Below are positions 1 through 9,614 of a DNA stretch of 64,000 nt, piece after piece. A model generated the notes under the pieces. It had not been told where the DNA came from and did no database searches. It saw only the letters and a program-made list of their open reading frames with translations. The stretch comes from Limnephilus marmoratus. Taxonomy: Eukaryota; Arthropoda; Insecta; Trichoptera; Limnephilidae. The DNA is taken from contig OU862907.1 of NCBI GenBank assembly GCA_917880885.1, positions 70,365,072-70,429,071 of the forward strand. The letters run 5' to 3'. The position numbers and the translations under genes are program-made. Each line of letters opens with the position of its first letter. The stretch's first letter is position 1.

Positions 1-3000
1 TTGATGGTGGTAGACTGCACTTCATTTTCCAATACTACAGAGAATGCAGCTCTGTTTGCAAAATTGTTCGATCACATGGAATCTGACTCGATGAAAACTG
101 TTTTGATTGTGTCGCAGTCAATTGAAGCACCCGACTCCACTAAATTCTGTAAAACTGTAAAGTCTGCCGGTATTGTTAATTTCTCGGACCTAACTCCTGC
201 CTCACAGAATAAAATGTTTAATCGAGATAATGTTATAACTATCGGGGAAAAGGAATATAGTTTGGAAACGTTCCTAGGAGAAAACCGTTCGGTTAGTAAA
301 ATCAATCAGATCCTAAGTTCAGACTACTTGAAAAATTTCGCTACAATTGAAAACTATACAATCAACATAAAGGACACGCGTCCCATCCTCAGTGATATAC
401 AGATGCCATTCTTTAAATTAAATATTAAAACTAGTATGGAATTCTTTGCGAGTTGTGTAAATTCACCCAACACTAATATCCTGGTGGTGATGAGTGGGCT
501 GAACCGCGAGGACCTGAAGACTGGGGCCGACTGGCACCAGCTAAAGGAAATGGACGTCATCCTCGCCGAGGGAGATGCACAACTCTCCTTCAGAGATACC
601 TGCAAGAAGAACCAGGATAAATGCATTTACTTGTTTGAAGTGTCAGGCCAAGATGTATCCTGCAAAGAAGTATTTAATACAGATTTTTATTTAGCCAGGA
701 AATTTCTCCATACAGCGTATATTGATGTGAAGAAGTTTGCAGAAACTGAACATGCTGATGACCTGTTTGTTATTAACAGTGAGTCAAACAGGGAGATACT
801 CGTTAAATTGATAGAGAATTGCAGAAAAAAACAAGTGTTCACAGATAATATACTAATTGCGCCCACAGAAGAGGAGGTGAATGTTATTCAAAAACATATT
901 AATAAACGCATCCATTTTGTTAATATTTTTCCAAGGGAGGAGAGCTATAAACTTGAGTGGCGATATTCCCACGGCTCTGTGGAGAACCTGCTCCCTATTG
1001 TATCCTACAAGCCAATCAATGAAACAGAATTAAGTAAAACAGGAAGAAACCTGACTATAATAACAGACGAGCCCGGAATGGGGAAGACAACTACCCTGTC
1101 GAGCTTGTCAAGACTCATGGATTCACCATGGGTAATTTATATTGAATTAAAATATTTCCAAGGGCATATAGGAAATAAGTTATCGGGTACGCTCACTAAT
1201 AAAAGCGTAGCAAATTTTCTGTTAAGTGAGTGTGGCTCTCAGGCTGAAGGGTTGTTAGAGTATTTGCTAGAGAGTAAGATACATTCCAAGCGAGTCGTAT
1301 TAATGTTGGATGGGTTTGACGAGTTGGAGGATTATGTTAAAGATAAAGACAAGGAGAGTGCCAAACAGAATATAATCAAGCTCCTTACATTCCTTAAAAA
1401 CATACCAACAGTCCAAATATTCTTGACCGCTCGCAATTATTTGAAAACATCGTTAGAAGAGAAGTTATGCAATTTATGTACCACATTTGTACCATTTAAC
1501 GAAGAAGAGCAACTGAACTTCTTAGTTGTGATTTGGCGATCCTGCCTCTCCCTCGAGTTGGGAGATAACGGAGAGGAAGAGGAGAGAAAACTAAAAAAAT
1601 ATGCCGGAGTGGTGCTACGAAAGGCAAAGGAAGTACTGGGGCCAGACTCGGAGTGCATCATGGGGGTTCCCCTGCAACTGAGAATGCTGGCCGAAGTCTT
1701 CAGGCCAACAAGTGATCTGTTGCTCTATTCTCCTGAAGTTTTATTAAAACAAATCAATGTAGAAAGTACATCAAATCTGTACAAGAAGTTTATTACGTTA
1801 AAATATGATATTTATCTTAACGATAAAACATCTCTAGGAACAATGGTGGATAAACGAATGATAAAAAAAATTACTGACAATATAACCAAAACGCACTGTA
1901 TACTTGGATTCAAAACATTCTTTAATCATTTCTACGATGAGAACTTTGACGCTATTGAAAAAGATTGGCATACATTAAATAGAGTTGGTTTGGTTCAAAT
2001 AAAGGGAGATGGTGATTTCCAATTCGTCCACCGCACATACGCAGAATATTGCTGTGCAGAGATGGTTGTCAACTGGCTCAATCAACGAACCCTCCATTGC
2101 AGGGATAAACTGTTTAAAGAAATCATTATCCCTCAAATCCTGCTTCATCCGGACAGTAAGATCATCCGGATGTTTTTAAATGTGCTAATAAATGAAACAA
2201 CAATGTCAGAGACAGCTCTAGATTTAAACTCTGAATGTATTAGTAGACTGTGGAATAAAGACAGTTCCATATTCAGCAATCAGGAGCACCAAACTGTTCT
2301 TCATATTGCTGTTTTAGAAAATAATGAATATATCGCTATACTACTCCTCAGTGGATTCAGTGCAGAAGAAGCCTTTGTCTCTTTAATACAACAATATGAT
2401 CTAAATAATAATACAGCAATAAATTTATTAAATAAACCTACATTACATAAATTCCGTGAAAATGAATTAGTATTAGACACAATGACAACAAATATTTTAC
2501 AACATATCGGAACATGTTCAGATGAAAATAAGGAAAATATTTTTTTCGCAATTTTATTCAGCCGAAAAGATTCAGAATCTGATGAAACCGCGGAAAACTT
2601 TTTTTATAAACGTTTTTTTAATCGACATGATATTGAGGCATCTCAAGTATCCGCAGAAGAAGAATCTATTATTATGAATTTATTTTATTCGGATATTAAT
2701 AAGTATATTAGTTTTACGTCGAGCATATTTGATAGAGTAAAACAAGTTGAATTAGTAATTAAACCATTTATAGAGGCTGTTTTAAATAATAATGTTAATT
2801 ATGTTCAAAATATATTATTTGAAAAGTTAAAAAATAATGTTGAGCGGTATTGCTTTTTATTAATGAAACATAAATATCAGTTAATGTGCACAGTCCTTCA
2901 CATTGCTATAGTGTGGCGCCACCTCGATATAGTTAGAATACTCGTAGAGCAAACTGCCGTTCCCTTCACAGTATTAATGGCACAGAGGGATATGGCGGGG

Positions 3001-3543
3001 TGGACTCCTATATATAAAGCTGCTAGTGAGCCGGGTAGACTGGATATTATGAAGTACTTGGTGGAGCGCGGTGCTGATATTAATACACGCTGTGTGGGAG
3101 GCAGGTCTGTTCTGATGCGGGCGGCCGAGTGGGGAGTGTTACTAACTGTAAAGTATCTTGTTGAAAGAGGTGGTGATATCCATACTACAGATGGGGATGG
3201 CAGGACTGTACTACATCACGCGGCACCAAGGGGACATCTCCCGGTAGTAGAATACTTCCTGCAGCAGGGGGTGGACCCTGACAGGGTAAACAGGTGGGGA
3301 GAGACCGCGCTAACTAGGGCATCAGAGTATGAGGAGTGGGATGTGGTGCGGCTGCTGCTGGAGAGGGGAGTGGATGTTAATGCGGATGGAGGTGAAGCTC
3401 TTAGTAGGGCTATAAGGCGGGGTGAATGGTCTATAGTGGAGGCTTTAATAAATAAAGGAGCAGCCATTAAAGAAAGTCAAATAAAGGAGAATTTATCCGA
3501 ATTTAAAGTAAAATATCCGAATTATGAATTTAAAAAAGAATAA
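1..3543 (+). CDS. NACHT-ankyrin NLR-like protein, 5' end cut by window edge
   Basis: This is an uninterrupted 1180-codon frame already open at base 1. The paralogue at 41-46 kb continues upstream in the matching place, so the first codons here are internal, not a start. Residues 1-340 form a linker of no family I recognise. A P-loop NTPase of NACHT/STAND type follows: Walker A GMGKTT at 359-364, Walker B VVLMLDGFDEL at 432-442, a sensor segment VQIFLTARN at 471-479, a helical GVPLQLRMLAEVF segment near 555-567, and a winged-helix-like FVHRTYAEYCCAE near 675. Ankyrin-type repeats lie at about 763-790 and 963-1150, with signatures such as TVLHIA, DIVRILVE and VVRLLLERGVDVN. Known NACHT-repeat proteins are sensors that oligomerise on ligand binding; that role here is inferred. 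All key NTPase residues are present, unlike the right-arm copy. No intron is visible and the stop is TAA at 3541-3543. Confidence 0.85.
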   Translation: MMVVDCTSFSNTTENAALFAKLFDHMESDSMKTVLIVSQSIEAPDSTKFCKTVKSAGIVNFSDLTPASQNKMFNRDNVITIGEKEYSLETFLGENRSVSKINQILSSDYLKNFATIENYTINIKDTRPILSDIQMPFFKLNIKTSMEFFASCVNSPNTNILVVMSGLNREDLKTGADWHQLKEMDVILAEGDAQLSFRDTCKKNQDKCIYLFEVSGQDVSCKEVFNTDFYLARKFLHTAYIDVKKFAETEHADDLFVINSESNREILVKLIENCRKKQVFTDNILIAPTEEEVNVIQKHINKRIHFVNIFPREESYKLEWRYSHGSVENLLPIVSYKPINETELSKTGRNLTIITDEPGMGKTTTLSSLSRLMDSPWVIYIELKYFQGHIGNKLSGTLTNKSVANFLLSECGSQAEGLLEYLLESKIHSKRVVLMLDGFDELEDYVKDKDKESAKQNIIKLLTFLKNIPTVQIFLTARNYLKTSLEEKLCNLCTTFVPFNEEEQLNFLVVIWRSCLSLELGDNGEEEERKLKKYAGVVLRKAKEVLGPDSECIMGVPLQLRMLAEVFRPTSDLLLYSPEVLLKQINVESTSNLYKKFITLKYDIYLNDKTSLGTMVDKRMIKKITDNITKTHCILGFKTFFNHFYDENFDAIEKDWHTLNRVGLVQIKGDGDFQFVHRTYAEYCCAEMVVNWLNQRTLHCRDKLFKEIIIPQILLHPDSKIIRMFLNVLINETTMSETALDLNSECISRLWNKDSSIFSNQEHQTVLHIAVLENNEYIAILLLSGFSAEEAFVSLIQQYDLNNNTAINLLNKPTLHKFRENELVLDTMTTNILQHIGTCSDENKENIFFAILFSRKDSESDETAENFFYKRFFNRHDIEASQVSAEEESIIMNLFYSDINKYISFTSSIFDRVKQVELVIKPFIEAVLNNNVNYVQNILFEKLKNNVERYCFLLMKHKYQLMCTVLHIAIVWRHLDIVRILVEQTAVPFTVLMAQRDMAGWTPIYKAASEPGRLDIMKYLVERGADINTRCVGGRSVLMRAAEWGVLLTVKYLVERGGDIHTTDGDGRTVLHHAAPRGHLPVVEYFLQQGVDPDRVNRWGETALTRASEYEEWDVVRLLLERGVDVNADGGEALSRAIRRGEWSIVEALINKGAAIKESQIKENLSEFKVKYPNYEFKKE

Positions 3544-3549
3544 TAATCA

Positions 3550-3785
3550 GCTTAACCCCTCAAGTCTAGACGCCATAATATCATGTGAATTAACCCCTCA
3601 AGTCTAGACACTATAATATCATGTTAATTAACCCCTCAAGTCTAAACACTATAGGTAATAACATGTTAGTTAACCCCTCAAGTCTAGACACTATAATAGC
3701 ATATTAATTAACCCCTCAAGTCTAGACACCATTATTTCATTTTAATTAACCCCTCAAGTCTAGATACTGTAATATCATATTAGTT
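3550..3785 (+). repeat. Minisatellite downstream of the NLR gene
   Basis: Six head-to-tail units of about 40 bp start 8 bp after the stop codon. Each carries the core TTAACCCCTCAAGTCTAGAC followed by an AT-rich spacer like ACTATAATATCAT. The right arm has the same array in inverse orientation at about 40,735-40,835 with only three units, so copy number has changed since the duplication. It may lie in the 3' UTR. Confidence 0.85.
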
Positions 3786-3799
3786 AAAAAATCAATCAG

Positions 3800-4660
3800 A
3801 TTTTTTTTTTGCACAAGAGTCCCAACTGCTCCCGTATGGAGGCGGTGAGACGTCAAATTTTTGTATGTTGTGAGACTGAAGATAGTGGGGAGGGGAAGTA
3901 GTTTTTTTATCATTATTTTTTTATATGTAAATACTGCACAAGAGTCCCAACTGCTCCTGTCCGGAGCCAGTAAGACTATGGAATCCCCAAATTGCGGTAT
4001 GCTGTGAAGCTGGAGATAATGGAGAGGGAAAGAGGAAGGTTGGAAAGGTACCTGGATATTCAGATCTAGTCACTAAACACGGATAAAGACGTTTCAATTC
4101 TAAATAGTCTTTCACCGGGGCGATACTGGAAGTATCTTCCGCAAATACACCTTATTTTATTTTGAATGATTAAATTAAATTTATCTGCGATTTGAACCCG
4201 CGACCTCCGGATTGATAGTCTGAAAGTTGAAAAGCAAACGTTGGGGAGGTACCTGGCTATTTGGCTCTAGTCACCAAACATGGCTAAAATCATTTCAAGC
4301 GACGTTTCAATTCTGAATGGTGGTTTCACACCAGGGCGATACTGAGAGTATCTTCCTCAAATAGACCTTGTATTATTAAAAATGATTAAATTGTGAAAAC
4401 ACAAATCAATCTAATAGAATGTATCTACTGACGCCGGGATATGAACCCGCGACCTCCGGATTACTAGTCGAAAGCCTCGACCACGGAGGCCGTCTAAAGT
4501 TGAAAAGTCAAAATTGGGGAAGTACCTGGTTATTCAGTTCTGGTCACTAAACATGGCTAAAGCCGTTTCAAGTAATGTTTCTATTTTGAACGGTGGTTCT
4601 CACCAGGGCGATACTGAAAGTATTCTTTGTATATTATTTTTAATTAATTAATTGTGAATT
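3800..4660 (+). repeat. Cluster of dispersed repeat family C with tRNA-like pieces
   Basis: Two copies start with CACAAGAGTCCCAACTGCTC (3812 and 3938) and three copies of the second half run from GGTACCTGGATATTCAG to GGGCGATACTGAAAGTATC (ends near 4140, 4355 and 4625). Interspersed are two minus-oriented tRNA-like stretches with GAACCCGCGACCTCCGGAT (4194 and 4445), the complement of a B box; the second also carries a CCTCGACCACGGAGGCC A-box side. The mirrored cluster is at 39,052-40,700. At 4002-4009 and 4630-4631 lie the empty target sites of two right-arm transposons. Confidence 0.7.
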
Positions 4661-6062
4661 GAATAAATTGTTAAGCAAAGAGAAAACTTAATGTTGTCTC
4701 TTTCTAATACAATATTATAATATAAGGACTTGCCACTTGGTGCCAGATATGGTACAACGTGTCTCTGGTGCCAGATATGGTACAACCTCTCTGATATTGA
4801 TGTTTGGTGCTAAATACGTACCTTTGGGTTCTGTAGCCAGAAATGGAATGAAATTTTTCATAAAAATATGTTATCTTTACAGTCGAGGGCGTCGCTACAA
4901 TAGATATTGTGTACAGTGACTAGGTACTTGTTGACTAGATCTGAATAGCCGGGTACTACCATGAAGTATCCTGTCTGGAGTGTAGTGGAGTGGAGCAAAC
5001 TGGCGACATCAGTTTTGTTTGCTCTGGGAATAGATCTCCCTTCTAGGCGTTATCCCCTCAGTGCTTTAAACTTAAACCAAATCTGTCTAAACTCCCAACA
5101 GGACTGGCTTCAATTAAACTAACTATTTATTTAAAGCACTGAATAGACAACACACACTAGAAATGCCTTCCATGTAGATTTGAATGTCGCCCCTGACTTA
5201 ATACCTTTTGGTTCTAGCCCATTTAGCACGCGCTCTGTCTCCCTTACACTTGCCTGACATTGTGTATATTGTCATCCCATTTGAATTTCATCATTTTGAT
5301 GTTCCACTGTTCCATATTTGAAATAAGGCGGGAATGTTTTTAGAATGGTTTTTGAGCAATTGTCAATTTAGGAATTTCATTTGAAAATCTCATTTCACTG
5401 AAATAAACATTAATATTTTATTAAACACATTACAGCTGTTAACCTAAACTAAGAACATTTCTCTTTTTACGCATACTCGTGCATGCCACCGGAATTATAT
5501 TTAACTTTAAAACGAAAGACATACATTTCTGGGTCACGAATAGTCTGAAAATATTTGACAATCTCCTACTATCATCACTGAAAGCGGAAAATTTTGGTTG
5601 TGTTGTGATGAAGGACTTAGCCAGTCGAGGGATCGAACTTATGATGCCCGGTCGGAAACCAGACGCAATGCCAACTCAGCCATTAATCGGTCTACCGACA
5701 TTATTATTTTGTGTTTTAGAGAATTTGTGTTATTTCAACTAGCGCAGACCGGTATAAATCACGGGATATTATAATTCCAATTGTGAAAAATAACCTATAA
5801 AAATAATTTTCTATTAAAAGTTCATATTATAGTTAAATACCTACCTACTTTATCACTAAATTCCTCACATAATGAGCTCCAATTTTGAAAATGACACTTA
5901 AATTCAAAGTAAATCCGTGATGTAGAGTTCATTAAACAAGAGTTACAGACAGACCCACAACCGGAATTAGTATGTTTGCTGATATAAGTTTAACTAACAT
6001 AGTGCCCACTGACCATACAGAATTTTGAATTGATTCATTCACTTCATCTAGTACAGTAATAT
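4661..6062. other. Noncoding, no gene seen
   Basis: There are only short chance frames. A 30-bp direct repeat (TGGTGCCAGATATGGTACAA, twice) sits at 4739-4790. Nothing from about 4676 onward aligns with the opposite arm until 7522. A poly-C run of about 17 bases closes the stretch near 6063-6079. Confidence 0.5.
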
Positions 6063-6242
6063 CCCCCCCCCCCCCCCCCAATGAAGCGCCGTTAAGTGTT
6101 GACAATAAGTAAACAAATCTTCATCTTTATTTTGCAATTTTAAAAGATTTAGAAAGTGAGAACATTCTCCTCTTCCCAAGGTTTGTTTGTACAGCAACAT
6201 TTTTACAACAAACACAGATATTACACTTTCATTTATATTATT

Positions 6243-6716
6243 ACTAGCCGGTACCCGGCATGCGTTGATATGCCATTTAATAAAGAATTTTTTCTCCCTG
6301 CGTGTCCTTTCCCATTCATCCCGTTCCTCTTTCTCTCCCACGTCCCCGTCCCCTCTCGCGTTCCCACTCCGCCTCCTCCACCTTCCCTCTCCTTACTCCA
6401 CTCCCCCTTATTCCGTCCCGCGGACCCCCCTCCCAAGTTCCCCTCCCTGGTTCCCCTCCCCCTCCTCCCACGAAACCACTCCCCTCCTCCCTCCCGCATT
6501 CCATACATTCTGTCCAGGAACTTTCAGTTTTCAACAGCTCGCGTGCCACCTTTTGCAATTTTTTATACCAATTCCATAATGCCAGAGCTCACCAGTAGTA
6601 TACAGACCTTGTCTTCACAATAACAAACACAAAAAAAAGATTTTTCCAATTTGGTGGAGTCGTTCGGAAGTTATGCGCGAACATACATTTCAGCGATTCA
6701 TTTTTATTTACATATT
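6243..6716 (+). mobile_element. Dispersed repeat family B, complete-looking copy
   Basis: It begins ACTAGCCGGTACCCGGCATG and ends with a block reading GTCGTTCGGAAGTTATGCGC then ACATACATTT. Between these lies about 250 bp of almost pure pyrimidine on this strand (6290-6500), which produces several overlapping spurious frames. Other copies are at 46,463-46,575 (+, partial), 47,795-48,368 (-) and 50,150-50,545 (-). The end motifs resemble nonautonomous elements common in insect genomes, but the class is unresolved. Confidence 0.6.
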
Positions 6717-6837
6717 AACATATAAGATCCATGCACCAATAACAATAATTTTTAACAATACAAAAAATTAGACTTTCTTTTTGTTCAAGACTAGGAAAAT
6801 TCTTTGTTTGCACTTCACGCACGCATCACATTTTTTT

Positions 6838-6971
6838 TTACTTTATATTAAACCTTGCTCGGACCCCCTGAAGTTGTTCAGGGACCCCCAACTCAATTTT
6901 AATTTTCCACGGATCCCCTGCATGATCCTGAGGACCCCTGGGGGCCATAAGGACCACTTTGGGAACCACTG
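6838..6971 (-). mobile_element. hAT (Charlie-like) terminal fragment
   Basis: The segment ends GGGAACCACTG at 6971. Its complement, CAGTGGTTCCCAAAGTGGTC, is a typical hAT terminal repeat followed by a GC-rich subterminal block of repeated GGACCCC-type motifs. No matching second end or target duplication was found. Confidence 0.45.
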
Positions 6972-7521
6972 ATCTAGTACATAGGTGTTGGCTTTAAGGA
7001 ATTTATCTTTTTATCAAAGGTTTAATTTTAACAAATATTTTAGTAAGATGTGGATAATGTAAATATAGTCCGGCTGACGACAGCATACATACACACATAC
7101 ACACATACAGTAGCATTAAATGAATTAGTGTTGTGTTATCATTAGGCTAGGGGTTTCACATATAAGCCGTTATCCGCAGGGTGTCCGCATTTTGTTTATT
7201 GACCAAGACTAGAAGTATACCGGAGATTTGTATGAAGGTGATTCCGATAAAAACAATAAGTGGATAATTTGTAGAGCGCTATTTTTATGAAAAATCATCT
7301 CAAAGGCGCTGATAATATCTGACTTACGAAGAATGTAATCCTCAGTTTTCTTTTAAGCAGTGACATTTTATTCTCACGGATTTGACCAGCGTTAATGTTT
7401 CCTGCCAATTAATTACTTTAGTGACAGTTCAATCAATGTATTGTATATACCTACTATACAATAATCTGAATGTTTAGTCACCCTATTATATACGTACAGT
7501 GTGCGTGGTGCGTGTACTCTG
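6972..7521. other. Noncoding
   Basis: No gene is visible. A short family D repeat in reverse orientation (GGATAATTTGTAGAGCGCTA) lies at about 7261-7318. The stretch ends where similarity to the right arm resumes at 7522. Confidence 0.45.
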
Positions 7522-8065
7522 ATAGCGAGAGAATGAGATAGTATAATCGGTCTCCTCTTTGTGCGGTGTTTCGTAGCCTCCCTACTCTTGTCTACTTTAG
7601 TTTTCTGAAGGTTTCACTTCTTCCGCCCGTGAATTGTTTGAATTTTAAATTGTTGAATTGTTTGAACACTTATACTTACTTATTTTTTTTTTAAATTGTT
7701 GCTCTAAAACCTAATTCATTAAACTAATATGTTTTAATATAAATTAAAACAAGTTTCCATATTTCCTTCATCATATATATATATGTTTTCCTAATTCTAG
7801 TGATAGCAGTTTAATAACAATGAATAGTTTGACGGTAGTGTCGCAAATGTTAAAATATACTCCGTCCCAGAAGGACGGCAAACCAAGTTTCTTCCCGACC
7901 CCTTCAGGTTAAAAAGTAGATATTTGTAAGATTGCATACAGTGTAAATAAGTTTATAAACAAATCCTTGTTTAAAACAATAACGCTGGTTATTGTTTTAA
8001 ACATGGACGCATAGATCAAACAATCCGATACAGAATTGAAACACAAACCGAGGTAATAACCCCCT

Positions 8066-8139
8066 CAGTATTCGGCACTCGGCACTCGGCACTCGGTACT
8101 CGGCACTCGGCACTCGGTACTCGGCACTCGGCACTCGGA
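8066..8139 (+). repeat. 7-bp minisatellite, expanded in left arm
   Basis: About nine to ten units of GGCACTC or its variant GGTACTC. The mirrored position in the right arm (34,968-34,992) has only about two units, so this is a slippage expansion after the duplication. The surrounding 60-codon minus frame (8016-8207) is a by-product. Confidence 0.85.
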
Positions 8140-9389
8140 CCATCTGACCCTTGTTTATCTGCTCGGTAATATCTCATTTTGTTTATATGAACATTGTTCC
8201 AAAACAATTATTTAGAGTTATTTATGAAAAGTTAAGATATGGATGTATTATTTGAGCAAGCCTTGCACAAGGAATGATCTAGTGAGATATACATACATAC
8301 ATACATGCAGACATACTTACATACATACATACATTTGAACACAGCCCAATTTATCAAACACAATACATGAAGCACAGACATAAAGTGTTGAAACAACTGC
8401 TAACACATTAATAAATTAAAACATATTATATTAAGTCTTTAATTGGATATAACTCTTTATTAAGATTATTTTTCTGTTTCTATGGAGTTATATTATGTAT
8501 GTGCCTGTTATTACTATTGAGACATGAAAACATACTTCTTTTATTTACTACATTTTATTAATTTATTGTCTATTGATGTGTCTATGGTTAGTGATTTTTT
8601 TGTTTATTTTTATGTTTTCTATTTATCCATTGTTCAATACATGAATGTAGTACCTATCCTACATCTGATAATAATATGTATTATTGAGACATGAATACTG
8701 TTATTTGTATTTAATATTGTTGCCTTTTGTTTAATTCTATGTACAGTGTACAGTATAGTCTCTGTAATCCGAACCTACTATAATCCAAACCACCATGCCC
8801 GGTTTATCAGTAGCTGCATATCCTCGCTAAGTGTGGGATTCCTCGCCAAATTTAAGCAGGCTAATCCTTGATAAGCCGCAAACTAGTTAATTTTTTAGAC
8901 ACCGAGGTATTAGCAGTGACACATGTTAAATTTGAGCGTTATGTAAATTGTAAAAATCGTTTTCCTTATATCTTTCTTATTGTAAGGTTTATAATTTTTA
9001 ACTTGGCTTGACTTGATTTAAGTAAAATTGTTATTGTAGTACCTTCTTTGGTAGTTTTTTATGTCCCAAAATGAGATCAATTAACATATTTGGATTGCTA
9101 AAAGAGTCAAGGAATTGTTGAGTTATATTCTAAACATCTCCAAGGATTTATAAAGTTTATATAAAATATATATATTGTTAGTGTCTCTAACTAGAAGCCT
9201 CCTAGAATATAATTCTCCAATATCTGTCTCCTTATGAAAACCATAATTAATACTGTTGAAAGAGTTCAACGCTAATTTACAAAAAGCGTTGATTTCAAAT
9301 TTATAATTTTGTTGAATTAATCAATATTTTATTTGGTAAGAAGAATATGAATTGATATTGCATGTTTATTTAAAAGTATAAATAATCTG
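8140..9389. other. Noncoding part of left arm
   Basis: It is mirrored at 33,777-34,930. It contains a CATA-type microsatellite at about 8290-8335 (its partner ATGT run is at 34,800-34,826) and AT-rich sequence without coding signal. The last 13 bases, 9377-9389, are the target duplication of the PLE that follows. Confidence 0.6.
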
Positions 9390-9474
9390 ATACGATTTTA
9401 GATTTTCACGGCCAAAAATTTTTTTGTTATTGGTTTTTGGGGTATTATGCCGTGTTGCGCTACCTCCTTCTTTA

Positions 9475-9522
9475 GCCAACGTTTCGGACAGCGTTGCAGT
9501 GTCCATCATCAGGGCAGATGTG
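9475..9522 (-). ncRNA. Hammerhead-type ribozyme motif in PLE end
   Basis: On the minus strand the conserved CTGATGA box (9506-9512) is followed by a GGACA/TGTCC stem and GAAA (9482-9485). PLE terminal repeats are known to carry such hammerheads. Stems I and III were not folded, so activity is unproven. Confidence 0.7.
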
Positions 9523-9614
9523 TAATTTTTAGGGGTGATGTTAGTACTTATCTACTTAGGAGCGATACCGTGTCGCCAGCTCCACTCCTCTACGAGCTGG
9601 CGCTACAATATACT

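Noticed and set aside
1..3543. Bacterial origin of the NACHT-ankyrin gene (symbiont contig)
   Set aside because: The surrounding sequence is packed with eukaryotic retroelements and transposons on both sides, and the gene's duplicate sits in the same context; ancient transfer cannot be excluded, but the window is not bacterial.
4737..4919. 60-codon frame as a small gene
   Set aside because: It spans a 30-bp direct repeat and has no partner in the mirrored arm.
6156..6623. Several overlapping open frames on both strands (up to 155 codons)
   Set aside because: They arise from the pyrimidine-rich core of repeat family B: all frames are open at once and the peptides are Pro/Ser or Gly/Arg low complexity.
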